From the NCBI RefSeq assembly GCF_017589465.1, contig NZ_JAELYA010000009.1:124001-188000 (forward strand): DNA of 64,000 bases, given 5' to 3'. Source of the DNA: Pseudomonas schmalbachii. GTDB lineage: Bacteria; Pseudomonadota; Gammaproteobacteria; Pseudomonadales; Pseudomonadaceae. The translations under genes and the position numbers were made by a program. Positions 17,831 through 26,070 of this stretch are shown here, one piece after another. The notes under the pieces were generated by a model. It saw only the letters and a list, made by a program, of their open reading frames with translations, was not told where the DNA came from and did no database searches. Position 1 is the first letter of the stretch. Every line of letters begins with the position of its first letter.

Positions 17831-20014
17831 ATGGCCCGTAGCATTGGCTCGGTCATGCCGAGCGGCGGAGACCTGCGCCGCGCCGCGTTCGACTGGGCGC
17901 GCAGCGACGGGGTGACCTGGATCTACCTGCTCAAGGTCCTGCTGGCCGCCTTCGCCACCCTCTGGCTGGCCATGCGCCTGGAGCTGCCGCAGCCGAGCAC
18001 CGCGGTGATCACCGTGTTCATCGTCATGCAGCCGCAGAGCGGGCAGGTGTTCGCCAAGAGCTTCTACCGCATCCTCGGCAGCATTCTCGGCCTCAGCGTG
18101 ATGGTCACGCTGATCGCCCTGTTCGCCCAGGAGCGCGTGCTGTTCCTGCTCAGCATGGCGATCTGGATCGGCCTGTGCACCGCCGGCGCCGCCCGCTACC
18201 GCGACTTCCGCTCCTACGCCTGCGTGCTCTCCGGCTACACCGCCGCGCTGATCGGGATTCCCGCCACGCTGCATCCGGACGCGGCGTTCATGCAGGCGGT
18301 CTGGCGGCTGCTGGAAGTCGGGCTGGGTATCGTCGTCGCCACCGTGGTCAGCGCGGCGATCTTCCCGCAGAGCGCCGGCGCGGCCATGCGCAACGCCCTG
18401 TACCTGCGCTTCGGCGCCTTCGCCGGGTTCGTCCTCGACCACCTCGACGGCGGCGACTCGCGGGCCTTCGAGGCGGCCAATGTGAACTTCGCCGCCCAGG
18501 CCGTCGGCCTCGACACCCTGCGCAGCGCCAGCACCTTCGAAGACCCGCACATGCGCCTGCGTAACGGCCGCCTGCTGCGCCTGAACAACGAGTTCATGGT
18601 CCTCGGCACCCGCTACCACGCCCTGCACCAGCTGCTCGAACGCCTGCGCGGGCAGGGCGCGGAACAGGTGCTGCAGGCTTTCGAACCCTGCCTCGACGAA
18701 CTGCGCGGCGTGCTCGAACCCTGGCGCGGCCGCGCGGTGACCGACGAGGACGCCCGCCGGCTCGCCGAGGACCTGGACAGCCACCGCCTGCGCCTGATGC
18801 GGACCATCCGCCGGTGCCGCGCGGATCTCGTCGACCGGCAGCCGGACGAGGATGCGCTGCTCGATTTCAACACCGCCGCCGAACTGCTCTACCGCTTCGC
18901 CGACGACCTCTACAGCTACGCGCAGACCCACGCCTCTCTGGCCGATCATCGCCACGAGCGCGAGCAGTGGAGCGGCGACTTCGCCGCCAGGGCGAATGCG
19001 CTGGGCGCGGCGGTCGCCGGGATGCGCACCGGGATGATGATCCTGCTGTTCGGCAGCTTCTGGATTTCCACCGCCTGGCCCAGCGGCAGCACCTTCGCGC
19101 TCAACGCAGTGGCCGTCTCGGCGCTGGCCTCCGCCGCGCCGAACCCGGCGAAGCTGGCGATGCAGATGGCCATCGGCACGGTGATTTCCGCGCTGCTGGG
19201 CTTCGCCACGACCTTCTTCGTGTTCCCGCACATCGACGGCTTCCCGCTGCTGTGCATGGTGATGGCGCCGGTGTTCGCCGCCGGCGCCTTCGCCTCCACC
19301 CGCCCGCAGTGGGCCGGCTACGGGCTGGGCTTGCTGGTGTTCTTCAGCTTCGGCTCGGTGCCGGCCAACCTGACGGTCTACGACCCGGCGCGGATGATCA
19401 ACGAATACATCGCCCTGGTGCTGTCCATGGCGCTGTCGGCGGTGGCCGCCGCGGTGATCCTGCCGCCGACCAGCGCCTGGCTGTGGCGGCGCCTGGAGCG
19501 CGACCTGCGCATGCGCGTGGTGCAGGCGATTCGCGACGAGCGCGCGGATCAGGCACCGGCCTTCGAAAGCGCCACCCGCGACCTGCTCAACCAGGCCTAC
19601 GGCGTCGCCGCCGGCCGCCCGGACGTGCAGCGCGGCCTGCTGCGCTGGACCTTCGTGGTGCTGGAAGTCGGCCACGCGATCCTCGAACTGCGCCGCGAAC
19701 AGGACGCCCTGCCGGACGAACCCTGCTACGCCGAATCGAGGCCCTGGCGGCAGTCGATCCGCACGCTGGGCAGGGCGCTGATCCGCCTGTTCATGCAGCC
19801 CGACGAAAGCAATCGGCAACGCGCCGTGGCTGCCGTGGAGCACGCCATCGACGCCATCCGCCACACCGACGAGCAGCGCGCGCCGGACTTCGAGAGTTCG
19901 CCGCTACGCCGCCTGCTCAGCTACCTGCATTTCATCCGCACCACCCTGCTCGATCCGCAGTCGCCGCTGCGCGATGCCGAGCCCAGCCGAGGGAACGCTG
20001 CCCATGTTGCTTGA
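17831..20014 (+). CDS. FUSC-family inner-membrane exporter (AaeB-like)
   Basis: A 727-residue protein with the duplicated FUSC layout: membrane segments at about residues 25-175, a soluble helical part (180-385), a second membrane block (390-560) and a C-terminal helical tail. The motif RLELPQPSTAVITVFIVMQP is typical. AaeB-type proteins export hydroxylated aromatic carboxylates using the proton gradient. It works with the HlyD adaptor and NodT channel encoded in the same operon. The start lies one base after the preceding stop, and the last 11 bases overlap the DUF1656 gene. Confidence 0.9.
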   Translation: MARSIGSVMPSGGDLRRAAFDWARSDGVTWIYLLKVLLAAFATLWLAMRLELPQPSTAVITVFIVMQPQSGQVFAKSFYRILGSILGLSVMVTLIALFAQERVLFLLSMAIWIGLCTAGAARYRDFRSYACVLSGYTAALIGIPATLHPDAAFMQAVWRLLEVGLGIVVATVVSAAIFPQSAGAAMRNALYLRFGAFAGFVLDHLDGGDSRAFEAANVNFAAQAVGLDTLRSASTFEDPHMRLRNGRLLRLNNEFMVLGTRYHALHQLLERLRGQGAEQVLQAFEPCLDELRGVLEPWRGRAVTDEDARRLAEDLDSHRLRLMRTIRRCRADLVDRQPDEDALLDFNTAAELLYRFADDLYSYAQTHASLADHRHEREQWSGDFAARANALGAAVAGMRTGMMILLFGSFWISTAWPSGSTFALNAVAVSALASAAPNPAKLAMQMAIGTVISALLGFATTFFVFPHIDGFPLLCMVMAPVFAAGAFASTRPQWAGYGLGLLVFFSFGSVPANLTVYDPARMINEYIALVLSMALSAVAAAVILPPTSAWLWRRLERDLRMRVVQAIRDERADQAPAFESATRDLLNQAYGVAAGRPDVQRGLLRWTFVVLEVGHAILELRREQDALPDEPCYAESRPWRQSIRTLGRALIRLFMQPDESNRQRAVAAVEHAIDAIRHTDEQRAPDFESSPLRRLLSYLHFIRTTLLDPQSPLRDAEPSRGNAAHVA

Positions 20015-20216
20015 CCTGCCCCGCGAGGTCGCCTTCCACGGCGTGTACATGCCGGTCATGACCCTGCTGTTCATCGTCGCCGCGCTGCTCGGCTGGGGCC
20101 TCGACCGCCTGTTCGCCTGGGTCGGCCTGTACCGATTCACCTGGCACCCGGCGCTGTTTCGCGTGTGCCTGTTCGCCTGCCTGTTCGGCGCTCTCTCACT
20201 CACCGTGTACCGCTAA
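20004..20216 (+). CDS. DUF1656 small membrane protein (AaeX-like)
   Basis: A 70-residue protein with two hydrophobic helices (PVMTLLFIVAALLGWGLDRL and LFRVCLFACLFGALSLTVY). This is the DUF1656/AaeX family, which is nearly always encoded between a FUSC exporter and a HlyD adaptor. Its role in the pump is not known. ATG 20004 has GAGGGAA eight bases upstream and overlaps the FUSC stop by 11 bases, indicating coupled translation. Confidence 0.88.
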   Translation: MLLDLPREVAFHGVYMPVMTLLFIVAALLGWGLDRLFAWVGLYRFTWHPALFRVCLFACLFGALSLTVYR

Positions 20217-20227
20217 CGAGTTTCGCC

Positions 20228-21112
20228 ATGACCTTGAAATCCGTCTTCAGCCTGCTGGCGACCCTGATCATCCTCACCTGCGCCGCATTGCTCGGGCGCG
20301 CCCTCTGGGTGAACTACATGGACACCCCGTGGACCCGCGACGGCCGCGTGCGCGCCGACATCATCAACGTCGCCGCCGACGTTTCCGGCGTGGTGGTGGA
20401 CGTGGCGGTGCGCGACAACCAGCAGGTGAAGAAGGGCGACCTGCTGATGCAGATCGACCCCGACCACTACCGCATCGCGGTGAAACAGGCCGAAGCGCTG
20501 GTCGCCTCGCGCAAGGCCACCCTGGACATGCGCCGGCTCAACGCCAGGCGCCGCGCGGCGATGGACGAGCAGGTGGTTTCCCGCGAAAGCCTCGACGACG
20601 CCAGCAACACCGCCGCCGCCGCCGAAGCTGATTACCAGCAGGCGCAGGCCGCGCTGGATGCCGCCCGGCTCAACCTCAAGCGCACCGAAGTGCGCGCCTC
20701 GGTAGACGGCTACGTGACCAACCTCAACGTGCACCGTGGCGATTACGCGCGGGTCGGCGAGGCGAAGATGGCGGTGGTCGACGAGAGTTCCTACTGGATC
20801 TACGGCTACTTTGAGGAAACCAAGCTGCCGCACATCCGCATCGGCGACCCGGCCGAATTGCAACTGATGAGCGGCGAGCGCCTGAAGGGCCACGTCGAGA
20901 GCATCGCCCGCGCCATCTACGACCGCGACAACCCGGAAAGCCGCGAACTGGTGGCCGACGTCAACCCGACCTTCAACTGGGTCCGCCTGGCCCAGCGCGT
21001 GCCGGTGCGCATTCATATCGACGAAGTACCGGACGGCGTGCTGCTGGCCGCCGGCATCACCGCGACGGTGATCGTCAAGCCGGAACGGCGCGAGGCGGTG
21101 GCTGCGCACTGA
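20228..21112 (+). CDS. HlyD-family membrane-fusion adaptor (AaeA-like)
   Basis: A 294-residue protein. One N-terminal membrane helix (residues 5-27) is followed by the split lipoyl domain (DVSGVVVDVAVRDNQQVKKG and RASVDGYVTNLNVHRGDYAR), a coiled-coil hairpin between them, and a beta-barrel domain. The segment TPWTRDGRVRADIINVAADV is characteristic of the EmrA/AaeA branch. It bridges the FUSC pump and the outer-membrane channel. Last gene of the operon, 11 bases after the DUF1656 gene. Confidence 0.92.
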   Translation: MTLKSVFSLLATLIILTCAALLGRALWVNYMDTPWTRDGRVRADIINVAADVSGVVVDVAVRDNQQVKKGDLLMQIDPDHYRIAVKQAEALVASRKATLDMRRLNARRRAAMDEQVVSRESLDDASNTAAAAEADYQQAQAALDAARLNLKRTEVRASVDGYVTNLNVHRGDYARVGEAKMAVVDESSYWIYGYFEETKLPHIRIGDPAELQLMSGERLKGHVESIARAIYDRDNPESRELVADVNPTFNWVRLAQRVPVRIHIDEVPDGVLLAAGITATVIVKPERREAVAAH

Positions 21113-21129
21113 GCCCAACATACTTGGCA

Positions 21130-21622
21130 CCGCTGTTGGGCCTGGATTCGTAGGTTGGCGCTGAGCAACGCGAAGCCCAACATTTGTCGGGCGTGGCATC
21201 GTTGGGCTTCACTGCGTTCAGCGCCAACCTACGGCGCAAACCTTTCCGCACCGGCGTTGGGCCTGGATTCGTAGGTTGGCGCTGAGCAACGCGAAGCCCA
21301 ACATTTGTTGGGCGTGGCATCGTTGGGCTTCACTGCGTTCAGCGCCAACCTACGGCGCAAACCTTCCCGCACCGGCGTTGGGCCTGGATTCGTAGGTTGG
21401 CGCTGAGCAACGCGAAGCCCAACATTTGTTGGGCGTGGCATCGTTGGGCTTCACTGCGTTCAGCGCCAACCTACGGCGCAAACCTTCCCGCACCGGCGTT
21501 GGGCCTGGATTCGTAGGTTGGCGCTGAGCAACGCGAAGCCCAACATTTGTCGGGCGTGGCATCGTTGGGCTTCACTGCGTTCAGCGCCAACCTACGGTGC
21601 AAACCTTCCCGCACCGGCGTTG
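21130..21622. repeat. Tandem array: four 121-bp units built on the family A palindrome
   Basis: The palindrome start GTAGGTTGGCGCTGAG recurs at 21150, 21271, 21392 and 21513, exactly 121 bases apart. Each unit holds the complete inverted repeat (right arm TTCAGCGCCAACCTACG) plus a spacer with ACCTTCCCGCACCGGCGTTG and GGGCCTGGATTC. Units differ at only a few positions, for example ATTTGTCGGG against ATTTGTTGGG. The last copy diverges after GGCGTTG at about 21622, and a short hairpin GGACGCTctAGCGTCC follows at 21631-21646. The stretch 21113-21660 contains no gene. Confidence 0.93.
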
Positions 21623-21660
21623 CAATCCCTGGACGCTCTAGCGTCCGCTCTTGTGGGCTC

Positions 21661-22311
21661 TCAGCGGTCGACCGGCTCATCCAGCCACGCCAGCACGCGG
21701 CAGCTGGAAAACAGCGTGGTGCTGCACTCGCCGCTGGCCAGGGCCTGGCGCAGTGCCGGTACGTCGGCGTTCTCCACATAGGCGATGGCGTCGTCCATGT
21801 AGGCCGGGTCGCCGAAGCCGCCTTCGCGCATTTCCTTCAGCGCATCCTCCTTGCTCCAGCCCTCGATCACCGTGCGGTACATCGCTGCGAACAGGCCGGT
21901 GCGGTCGCGGCCGTGCTTGCAGTGCATCAGCACCGGGCCGTGCTGCTGGGCGTCCTGCAGGGTGCGCAGGACCTTCAGCACGTCGGCGTCGTCGACGCGG
22001 TCGGCGTGCATCGGCAGGCTGACGAGGTTCACCGGCTGCTGGCCGAGCCAGGCGCGGTCGTCGTCCTTGATGAAGCTGACCACGGTATGCACCTTCAGCC
22101 GGCGCAGCAGCGGCACGTCGGCCTGGTCGGGCAGGGCGCTGCGGTAGAGGGTCGGCGACATCCGGTAGAGGTTGAATGAAGTATCCACCGGCTGCGCCCA
22201 TGGCGCCGGCGGGCTGGCGGATTCGGCGGCCCTGCCGGGCACGCCGGCGAGCAGGGCCGCCAGCACGGCGGCGCAGCAGGCAACGCGCAGGATGGTGAGG
22301 GGCTGGGTCAT
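21661..22311 (-). CDS. Exported dual-specificity / tyrosine phosphatase-like protein
   Basis: A 216-residue protein. An N-terminal signal peptide (about 1-29, ending GRAAE) directs it to the periplasm. The catalytic P-loop HCKHGRDRTG at about residue 133 has the CX5R signature, with an upstream general-acid region (SLPMHADRVDDAD). The fold resembles the DSP/PTP-like phosphatases of bacteria, some of which act on phosphoinositides or inositol phosphates. The AGGAGG ribosome site six bases before ATG 22311 is strong. The substrate is unknown. Confidence 0.82.
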   Translation of the reverse strand: MTQPLTILRVACCAAVLAALLAGVPGRAAESASPPAPWAQPVDTSFNLYRMSPTLYRSALPDQADVPLLRRLKVHTVVSFIKDDDRAWLGQQPVNLVSLPMHADRVDDADVLKVLRTLQDAQQHGPVLMHCKHGRDRTGLFAAMYRTVIEGWSKEDALKEMREGGFGDPAYMDDAIAYVENADVPALRQALASGECSTTLFSSCRVLAWLDEPVDR

Positions 22312-22402
22312 GGCGCCTCCTGTCAGTCGAAGGCGTGACCCTAGCGCCCGGGCGGTAAAGCACGGATGAAATGCGCGTGAAAAATTCGTGAAGCGATCCG
22401 GC

Positions 22403-22786
22403 TCAGCGCGGCAGGAAGCGCGACATGACCGTGGGGCGGAAGAACCACCAGGCAGCCAGCGGATAGCACAGGTAGTTGAGCAGGTAGAGCAGCAGGGCGG
22501 CCGGGCTCGGTGGGTTCTTCCAGGCGGCCATGCCGACCAGCCACGCATAGAACAGCGCCAGCGTGCCGCCATAGATCGCCAGCAGGCGCCAGCGCTCGCC
22601 GGTGGTGGCTTCGCGACGGACGATGCGGGCGAAGCAGAAGGCCATGCCGGCGCCGATCAGCGCGGCGACCAGCAGGTTGGCCGGCAGCCCGCCGACGCGG
22701 ATCACCGCGCGCAGCACGACGTTGAGCAGCACCGCGACGGCGATGCCGGAGAGGGCGTAGTAGCGGATGGCGATCTGTGCGCTCAT
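22403..22786 (-). CDS. Small integral membrane protein coupled to the SDR gene
   Basis: A 127-residue protein with four predicted membrane helices (ALSGIAVAVLLNVVLRAVI, LPANLLVAALIGAGMAFCF, LLAIYGGTLALFYAWLVGMA, AALLLYLLNYLCYPLAAWWF). I do not know the family. The start ATG overlaps the stop of the upstream SDR gene as ATGA (22783-22786), implying translational coupling. The two products are likely made together, perhaps for a membrane-associated lipid step. Confidence 0.78.
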   Translation of the reverse strand: MSAQIAIRYYALSGIAVAVLLNVVLRAVIRVGGLPANLLVAALIGAGMAFCFARIVRREATTGERWRLLAIYGGTLALFYAWLVGMAAWKNPPSPAALLLYLLNYLCYPLAAWWFFRPTVMSRFLPR

Positions 22787-23613
22787 AGCTGGCCGTTCAG
22801 TCCGAAGCGTCGCTTCAGCGCCCGCTCGACCAGCGCGGCCGGCAGCCAGCGGGCCATGAACGGCAGCGCCCGGCTGCCATTGCCGATGCGCAGCAGGCGG
22901 GGGCGCGGCTTGTTCTGCACGGCGGCGAGCAACTGCCGGGCGAATTCGCTGGCCGGAGTCGGGCTGTCCTGGGAGGCGGCGGCGCGGGCGCGGATCGAAT
23001 CGCGCAGCGGCCACCAGGGCGAGCTCTCGTCCACCACGCTCTCCATCTCGCGGCTGGCATTGGCGCCGAAGCTGGAGGCGATGGCGCCGGGCTGCACTTC
23101 CATCAGTTCGATGCCGAACGGCGCCAGTTCCAGCCGCAGGGCGTCGGACAGGGCGTGCACGGCGGCCTTGGAGGCGCAGTAGGCGCCGGCGAAGGGCGTC
23201 ACCAGCACGCCGGACACGCTGCCGATGTTCACCACCAGCCCGCGGCTTTCGCGCAGCAGGGGGAACACCGCGCGGGTCAGCCCGACCACGGCGAACACAT
23301 TGGTTTCGAACTGCTTGCGGATGTTCTCGCTGCCGCCATCGAGCAGCGGTCCCATGGCGCCATAGCCGGCATTGTTGACCAGCACGTCGAGCCTGCCGGC
23401 CTCGTTGCGCAGGCGCCCGACCAACTGGGCGATGGCGGTCTCGTCGTTGACGTCCAGGCGTATGCCGCGGAAGCCGGCCATGCTCAGGGTGGCTACGTCT
23501 TCGTCACGCCGCGCGGTGGCCCAGACCTGGTAGCCGGCGGCGAGGAAGGCGTCGGCGAGGGCGCGGCCGATGCCGCTGGAGCAACCGGTGATGAGGATGA
23601 CGGGTGTCGGCAT
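22783..23613 (-). CDS. Short-chain dehydrogenase/reductase
   Basis: A 276-residue classical SDR. The cofactor motif is TGCSSGIGRALADAFLAAGY (residues 9-28), followed by NNAGYGAMGPL, the catalytic Ser in NIGSVSGVLVTPFAG, and YCASKAAVHALSDALRLEL with Tyr and Lys. Its C-terminal extension (WLPAALVERALKRRFGLNGQ) resembles membrane-associated members acting on lipids or retinol-like substrates. A repeat element sits 18 bases upstream of its start. The downstream membrane gene overlaps by four bases. Confidence 0.9.
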   Translation of the reverse strand: MPTPVILITGCSSGIGRALADAFLAAGYQVWATARRDEDVATLSMAGFRGIRLDVNDETAIAQLVGRLRNEAGRLDVLVNNAGYGAMGPLLDGGSENIRKQFETNVFAVVGLTRAVFPLLRESRGLVVNIGSVSGVLVTPFAGAYCASKAAVHALSDALRLELAPFGIELMEVQPGAIASSFGANASREMESVVDESSPWWPLRDSIRARAAASQDSPTPASEFARQLLAAVQNKPRPRLLRIGNGSRALPFMARWLPAALVERALKRRFGLNGQL

Positions 23614-23631
23614 GCTGCTGATCCTTGCGTA

Positions 23632-23774
23632 AGAGCCTGTTCAATGTCTGCCTGCGCTTGCTCATGCTGCGTTAAAAACAGGCTCAAAATGCTCATTTAC
23701 AGCGCGTAAACTGCGCTTTTTCGCCTGTTTTTGCCTTGCCTGAGCTGCGCTCGGCGAGACCTTGAACAGACTCT
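23632..23774. repeat. 143-bp palindromic element (M1)
   Basis: The ends read AGAGCCTGTTCAATGTCT and, inverted at the right, an imperfect match (AGACCTTGAACAGACTCT). Inside, AAAAACAGGC (23674-23683) pairs with GCCTGTTTTT (23723-23732) around the core CTCATTTACAGCGCGTAAAC. It has the same size and layout as the element at 26189-26331, with related core and flanks but different stems. Confidence 0.75.
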
Positions 23775-23822
23775 GGGTGGCGAGCTGACCGGACGAATCA
23801 TGCTGGCCATTTGCACCGTTTG

Positions 23823-24287
23823 TCACTCGCCAAAGGCGCCTTCGATGCGTTCGGCGCGGAATTCCAGGGTACTGGCGCGGTATCCCGGCCGCAGCGGTGG
23901 CAGGGGCAGGCAGTCCTTCCACTCTGCGCCGCTGAGCAGCACGCCGGGGCCGCGATAGCGCGGCGCTTCGTAGAGGTTCTCGGCGAGGTCGGTGGTTTCG
24001 CCGGGACGGTAGGCGGCGATCTTCCAGCGCAATTCGCGCAGCGGGTGGTCGCTGCCGTTCTTCAGGCTCAGCGCCAGCGGGCGGTCGGCGGGGCACTGCG
24101 TGGGAGCGTAGGCGATGCGCAGTTCCAGGCGGTCGAGCTGGCGCCGGTCGCTGCTGTCCTGCCAGATCGCCAGGGCAATCACCAGCCCCAGCCCGACCAG
24201 CGCCGCCGCGGAGATCGGCAACGCGCGAGTGGGGAAGCGGATGAGCAGGACGATCCAGGTGACGATGAGGAGGATGCCGTAGAGCAT
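23823..24287 (-). CDS. Hypothetical membrane-anchored protein
   Basis: A 154-residue protein. Two N-terminal hydrophobic helices (about 2-17 and 23-42) are followed by a soluble beta-rich domain with LELRIAYAPTQCPADRPLAL and LRWKIAAYRPGETTDLAENL. The soluble part looks like a small immunoglobulin-like or FixG-like domain facing the periplasm. No enzyme motif is visible and I do not recognise the family. It is divergent from the MarR gene, so an operator there could affect both. Confidence 0.7.
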   Translation of the reverse strand: MLYGILLIVTWIVLLIRFPTRALPISAAALVGLGLVIALAIWQDSSDRRQLDRLELRIAYAPTQCPADRPLALSLKNGSDHPLRELRWKIAAYRPGETTDLAENLYEAPRYRGPGVLLSGAEWKDCLPLPPLRPGYRASTLEFRAERIEGAFGE

Positions 24288-24365
24288 GGGAGGTTCCGCG
24301 CCGATGACAGGCAGAGCTTAGCAGCGGGGGATGCCAGTCGGCTCCGCCCGCTTGACCATCAGGTG

Positions 24366-24385
24366 ATGCGGGTATATACACGCAT
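24366..24385. promoter_or_regulatory. Candidate MarR operator at the regulator's own start
   Basis: ATGCGGGTATATACACGCAT is a 20-base palindrome with one mismatched pair. It ends one base before the ATG chosen for the MarR gene. A near-identical 16-base site lies upstream of the MFS gene (24836-24851). Paired sites of this kind suggest that MarR represses itself and the transporter. Confidence 0.7.
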
Positions 24386-24386
24386 C

Positions 24387-24800
24387 ATGCTGACCACCAA
24401 ATGCCTGTGCACCAAGCTGCGTCGCGCCGCACGCAGCGTCACCCGCGTCTATGACGATGCCCTGCAGGACGTCGGGCTGACCACTGCCCAGTTTTCCCTG
24501 CTGCGTCATCTGGCGCGGCTCGACCAGCCGAGCATTTCCAGCCTGGCCCAGGCCATGGGGCTGGACCGCAGCACGTTGGGCCGCAACCTGCGGCCGCTGC
24601 AGGCGGAGGGGCTGGTGCTGCTGCATGACGGCGAGGACCAGCGCAACCGCATCGTCGCGCTGACCGCCGCCGGCCAGGAGCGCATCCGGCAGGGCGAGCA
24701 GGCCTGGGACGAAGCCCAGCGCAAGGTGGCCGGGCAGCTCGGCGAACAGCGCCGCGCGCAGTTGATGGCACTACTGGATGATCTGGAACGCCTTGGCTAG
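24387..24800 (+). CDS. MarR-family transcriptional regulator
   Basis: A 137-residue protein with the winged-helix core: LTTAQFSLLRHLARLDQPSI, the recognition helix SLAQAMGLDRSTLGRNLRPL and the wing GLVLLHDGEDQRNRIVALTA. The N-terminal MLTTKCLCTKLRRAARSV contains two Cys (CLC), a possible thiol or metal sensor. ATG 24387 follows the operator directly and lacks a Shine-Dalgarno. An alternative in-frame ATG at 24366 would place the operator inside the coding sequence. It lies 61 bases upstream of an MFS transporter gene on the same strand. Confidence 0.88.
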   Translation: MLTTKCLCTKLRRAARSVTRVYDDALQDVGLTTAQFSLLRHLARLDQPSISSLAQAMGLDRSTLGRNLRPLQAEGLVLLHDGEDQRNRIVALTAAGQERIRQGEQAWDEAQRKVAGQLGEQRRAQLMALLDDLERLG

Positions 24801-24835
24801 ACGGCATGTCTGGCAGGGAATAATTGCAGGAAAAA

Positions 24836-24851
24836 GCGGGCATATACCCGC
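24836..24851. promoter_or_regulatory. Candidate MarR operator before the MFS gene
   Basis: GCGGGCATATACCCGC is palindromic apart from one central pair and shares 14 of 16 bases with the site at 24368-24383. It sits 10 bases before the first MFS start codon, where a bound dimer would block transcription or initiation. Confidence 0.7.
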
Positions 24852-24861
24852 AATGGGGTAA

Positions 24862-26070
24862 ATGATGGACAAGATGTCGCGTGCGGGTTTCTGGATTCTG
24901 TTGTCCGGGGCCCTGATCCTTGCCCTGTCGCTGGGCATCCGCCACGGCTTCGGCCTGTTCCTGCCGCCGATGAGCGCGGAGTTCGGCTGGGGACGCGAGG
25001 TGTTCGCCTTCGCCATCGCCCTGCAGAACCTGATCTGGGGTATCGCCCAGCCGTTCACCGGCGCGCTCGCCGACCGCTTCGGCGCAGCGCGGGCGGTGGC
25101 GGTCGGCGGGCTGCTGTACTGCGTGGGACTGATCCTGATGGGCTCGGCGGATTCGGCGGCCAGCCTGTCGCTGAGCGCCGGCCTGCTGATCGGCATCGGC
25201 CTTTCCGGCACCTCGTTCTCGGTGATCCTCGGCGCCGTGGGACGGGCCGTTCCGCTGGAGAAGCGCAGCCTGGCGATGGGGATTTCCGCGGCGGCCGGCT
25301 CCTTCGGCCAGTTCGCCATGCTGCCCGGTACGCTGGGGCTGATCAGCTGGCTCGGCTGGTCGGCGGCGCTGCTCGCGCTCGGTCTGCTGGTGGCGCTGAT
25401 CGTCCCGCTGGCCGGGCTGATGCGCGACAAGCCGCTGCCCGTGCAAGGCCATGAGCAATCCCTCGGCGAGGCGCTGCGCGAGGCCTGCGGACACTCCGGG
25501 TTCTGGCTGCTGTCGCTGGGCTTCTTCGTCTGCGGTTTCCAGGTGGTGTTCATCGGCGTACATCTGCCGGCCTACCTGGTGGACCGCCACCTGCCGGCCA
25601 CCGTCGGCACCACGGTGCTGGCGCTGGTCGGGCTGTTCAACATCTTCGGCACCTACATCGCCGGCTGGCTCGGCGGGCGCTGGTCGAAGCCGCGCCTGCT
25701 GACGGCGCTGTACCTGATCCGCGGGCTGGTGATCCTGGCCTTCGTCTGGGCGCCGCTGAGCGTTTGGAGCGCCTACGCCTTCGGTATCGCCATGGGCCTG
25801 CTGTGGCTGTCCACCGTGCCGCTGACCAATGGCACCGTGGCCACCCTGTTCGGCGTGCGCAACCTGTCCATGCTCGGCGGCATCGTCTTCCTCTTCCACC
25901 AGATCGGCGCGTTCCTCGGCGGCTGGCTGGGCGGTTATCTCTACGACCACACCGGCAGCTATGATCTGGTATGGCAGATATCCATTCTCCTCAGCCTGCT
26001 GGCCGGCGTGCTCAACTGGCCGGTCCGCGAACGCCCGGTGGAGCGCCTGCGCAACCTGGAGACGGCATGA
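24862..26070 (+). CDS. MFS transporter
   Basis: A 402-residue, twelve-helix transporter. The loop 2-3 motif reads GALADRFGAARAV, and the N-terminal part IRHGFGLFLPPMSAEFGWGR resembles the monocarboxylate/oxalate-formate branch. Two adjacent ATGs (24862 and 24865) compete; GGGG lies three and six bases before them, so the second may be used more. The preceding MarR operator predicts substrate-induced expression. The stop overlaps the next small gene as ATGA. Efflux of a small organic acid or toxic compound is plausible; the substrate is unknown. Confidence 0.88.
   Translation: MMDKMSRAGFWILLSGALILALSLGIRHGFGLFLPPMSAEFGWGREVFAFAIALQNLIWGIAQPFTGALADRFGAARAVAVGGLLYCVGLILMGSADSAASLSLSAGLLIGIGLSGTSFSVILGAVGRAVPLEKRSLAMGISAAAGSFGQFAMLPGTLGLISWLGWSAALLALGLLVALIVPLAGLMRDKPLPVQGHEQSLGEALREACGHSGFWLLSLGFFVCGFQVVFIGVHLPAYLVDRHLPATVGTTVLALVGLFNIFGTYIAGWLGGRWSKPRLLTALYLIRGLVILAFVWAPLSVWSAYAFGIAMGLLWLSTVPLTNGTVATLFGVRNLSMLGGIVFLFHQIGAFLGGWLGGYLYDHTGSYDLVWQISILLSLLAGVLNWPVRERPVERLRNLETA

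Noticed and set aside
21075-21562. Overlapping 70-100 codon frames inside the tandem array
   Set aside because: The frames repeat with the 121-base period and simply translate the palindrome. They have no ribosome sites.
21130-21622. The regularly spaced repeat array as a CRISPR
   Set aside because: The spacers are identical from unit to unit, units are 121 bases long and palindromic throughout, and no cas gene is near. It is a tandem repeat, not a CRISPR.
24366-24386. ATG 24366 as the MarR start
   Set aside because: It would put a strong palindromic operator inside the coding sequence and has its AGG only two to three bases upstream. It is kept as an alternative but not preferred.
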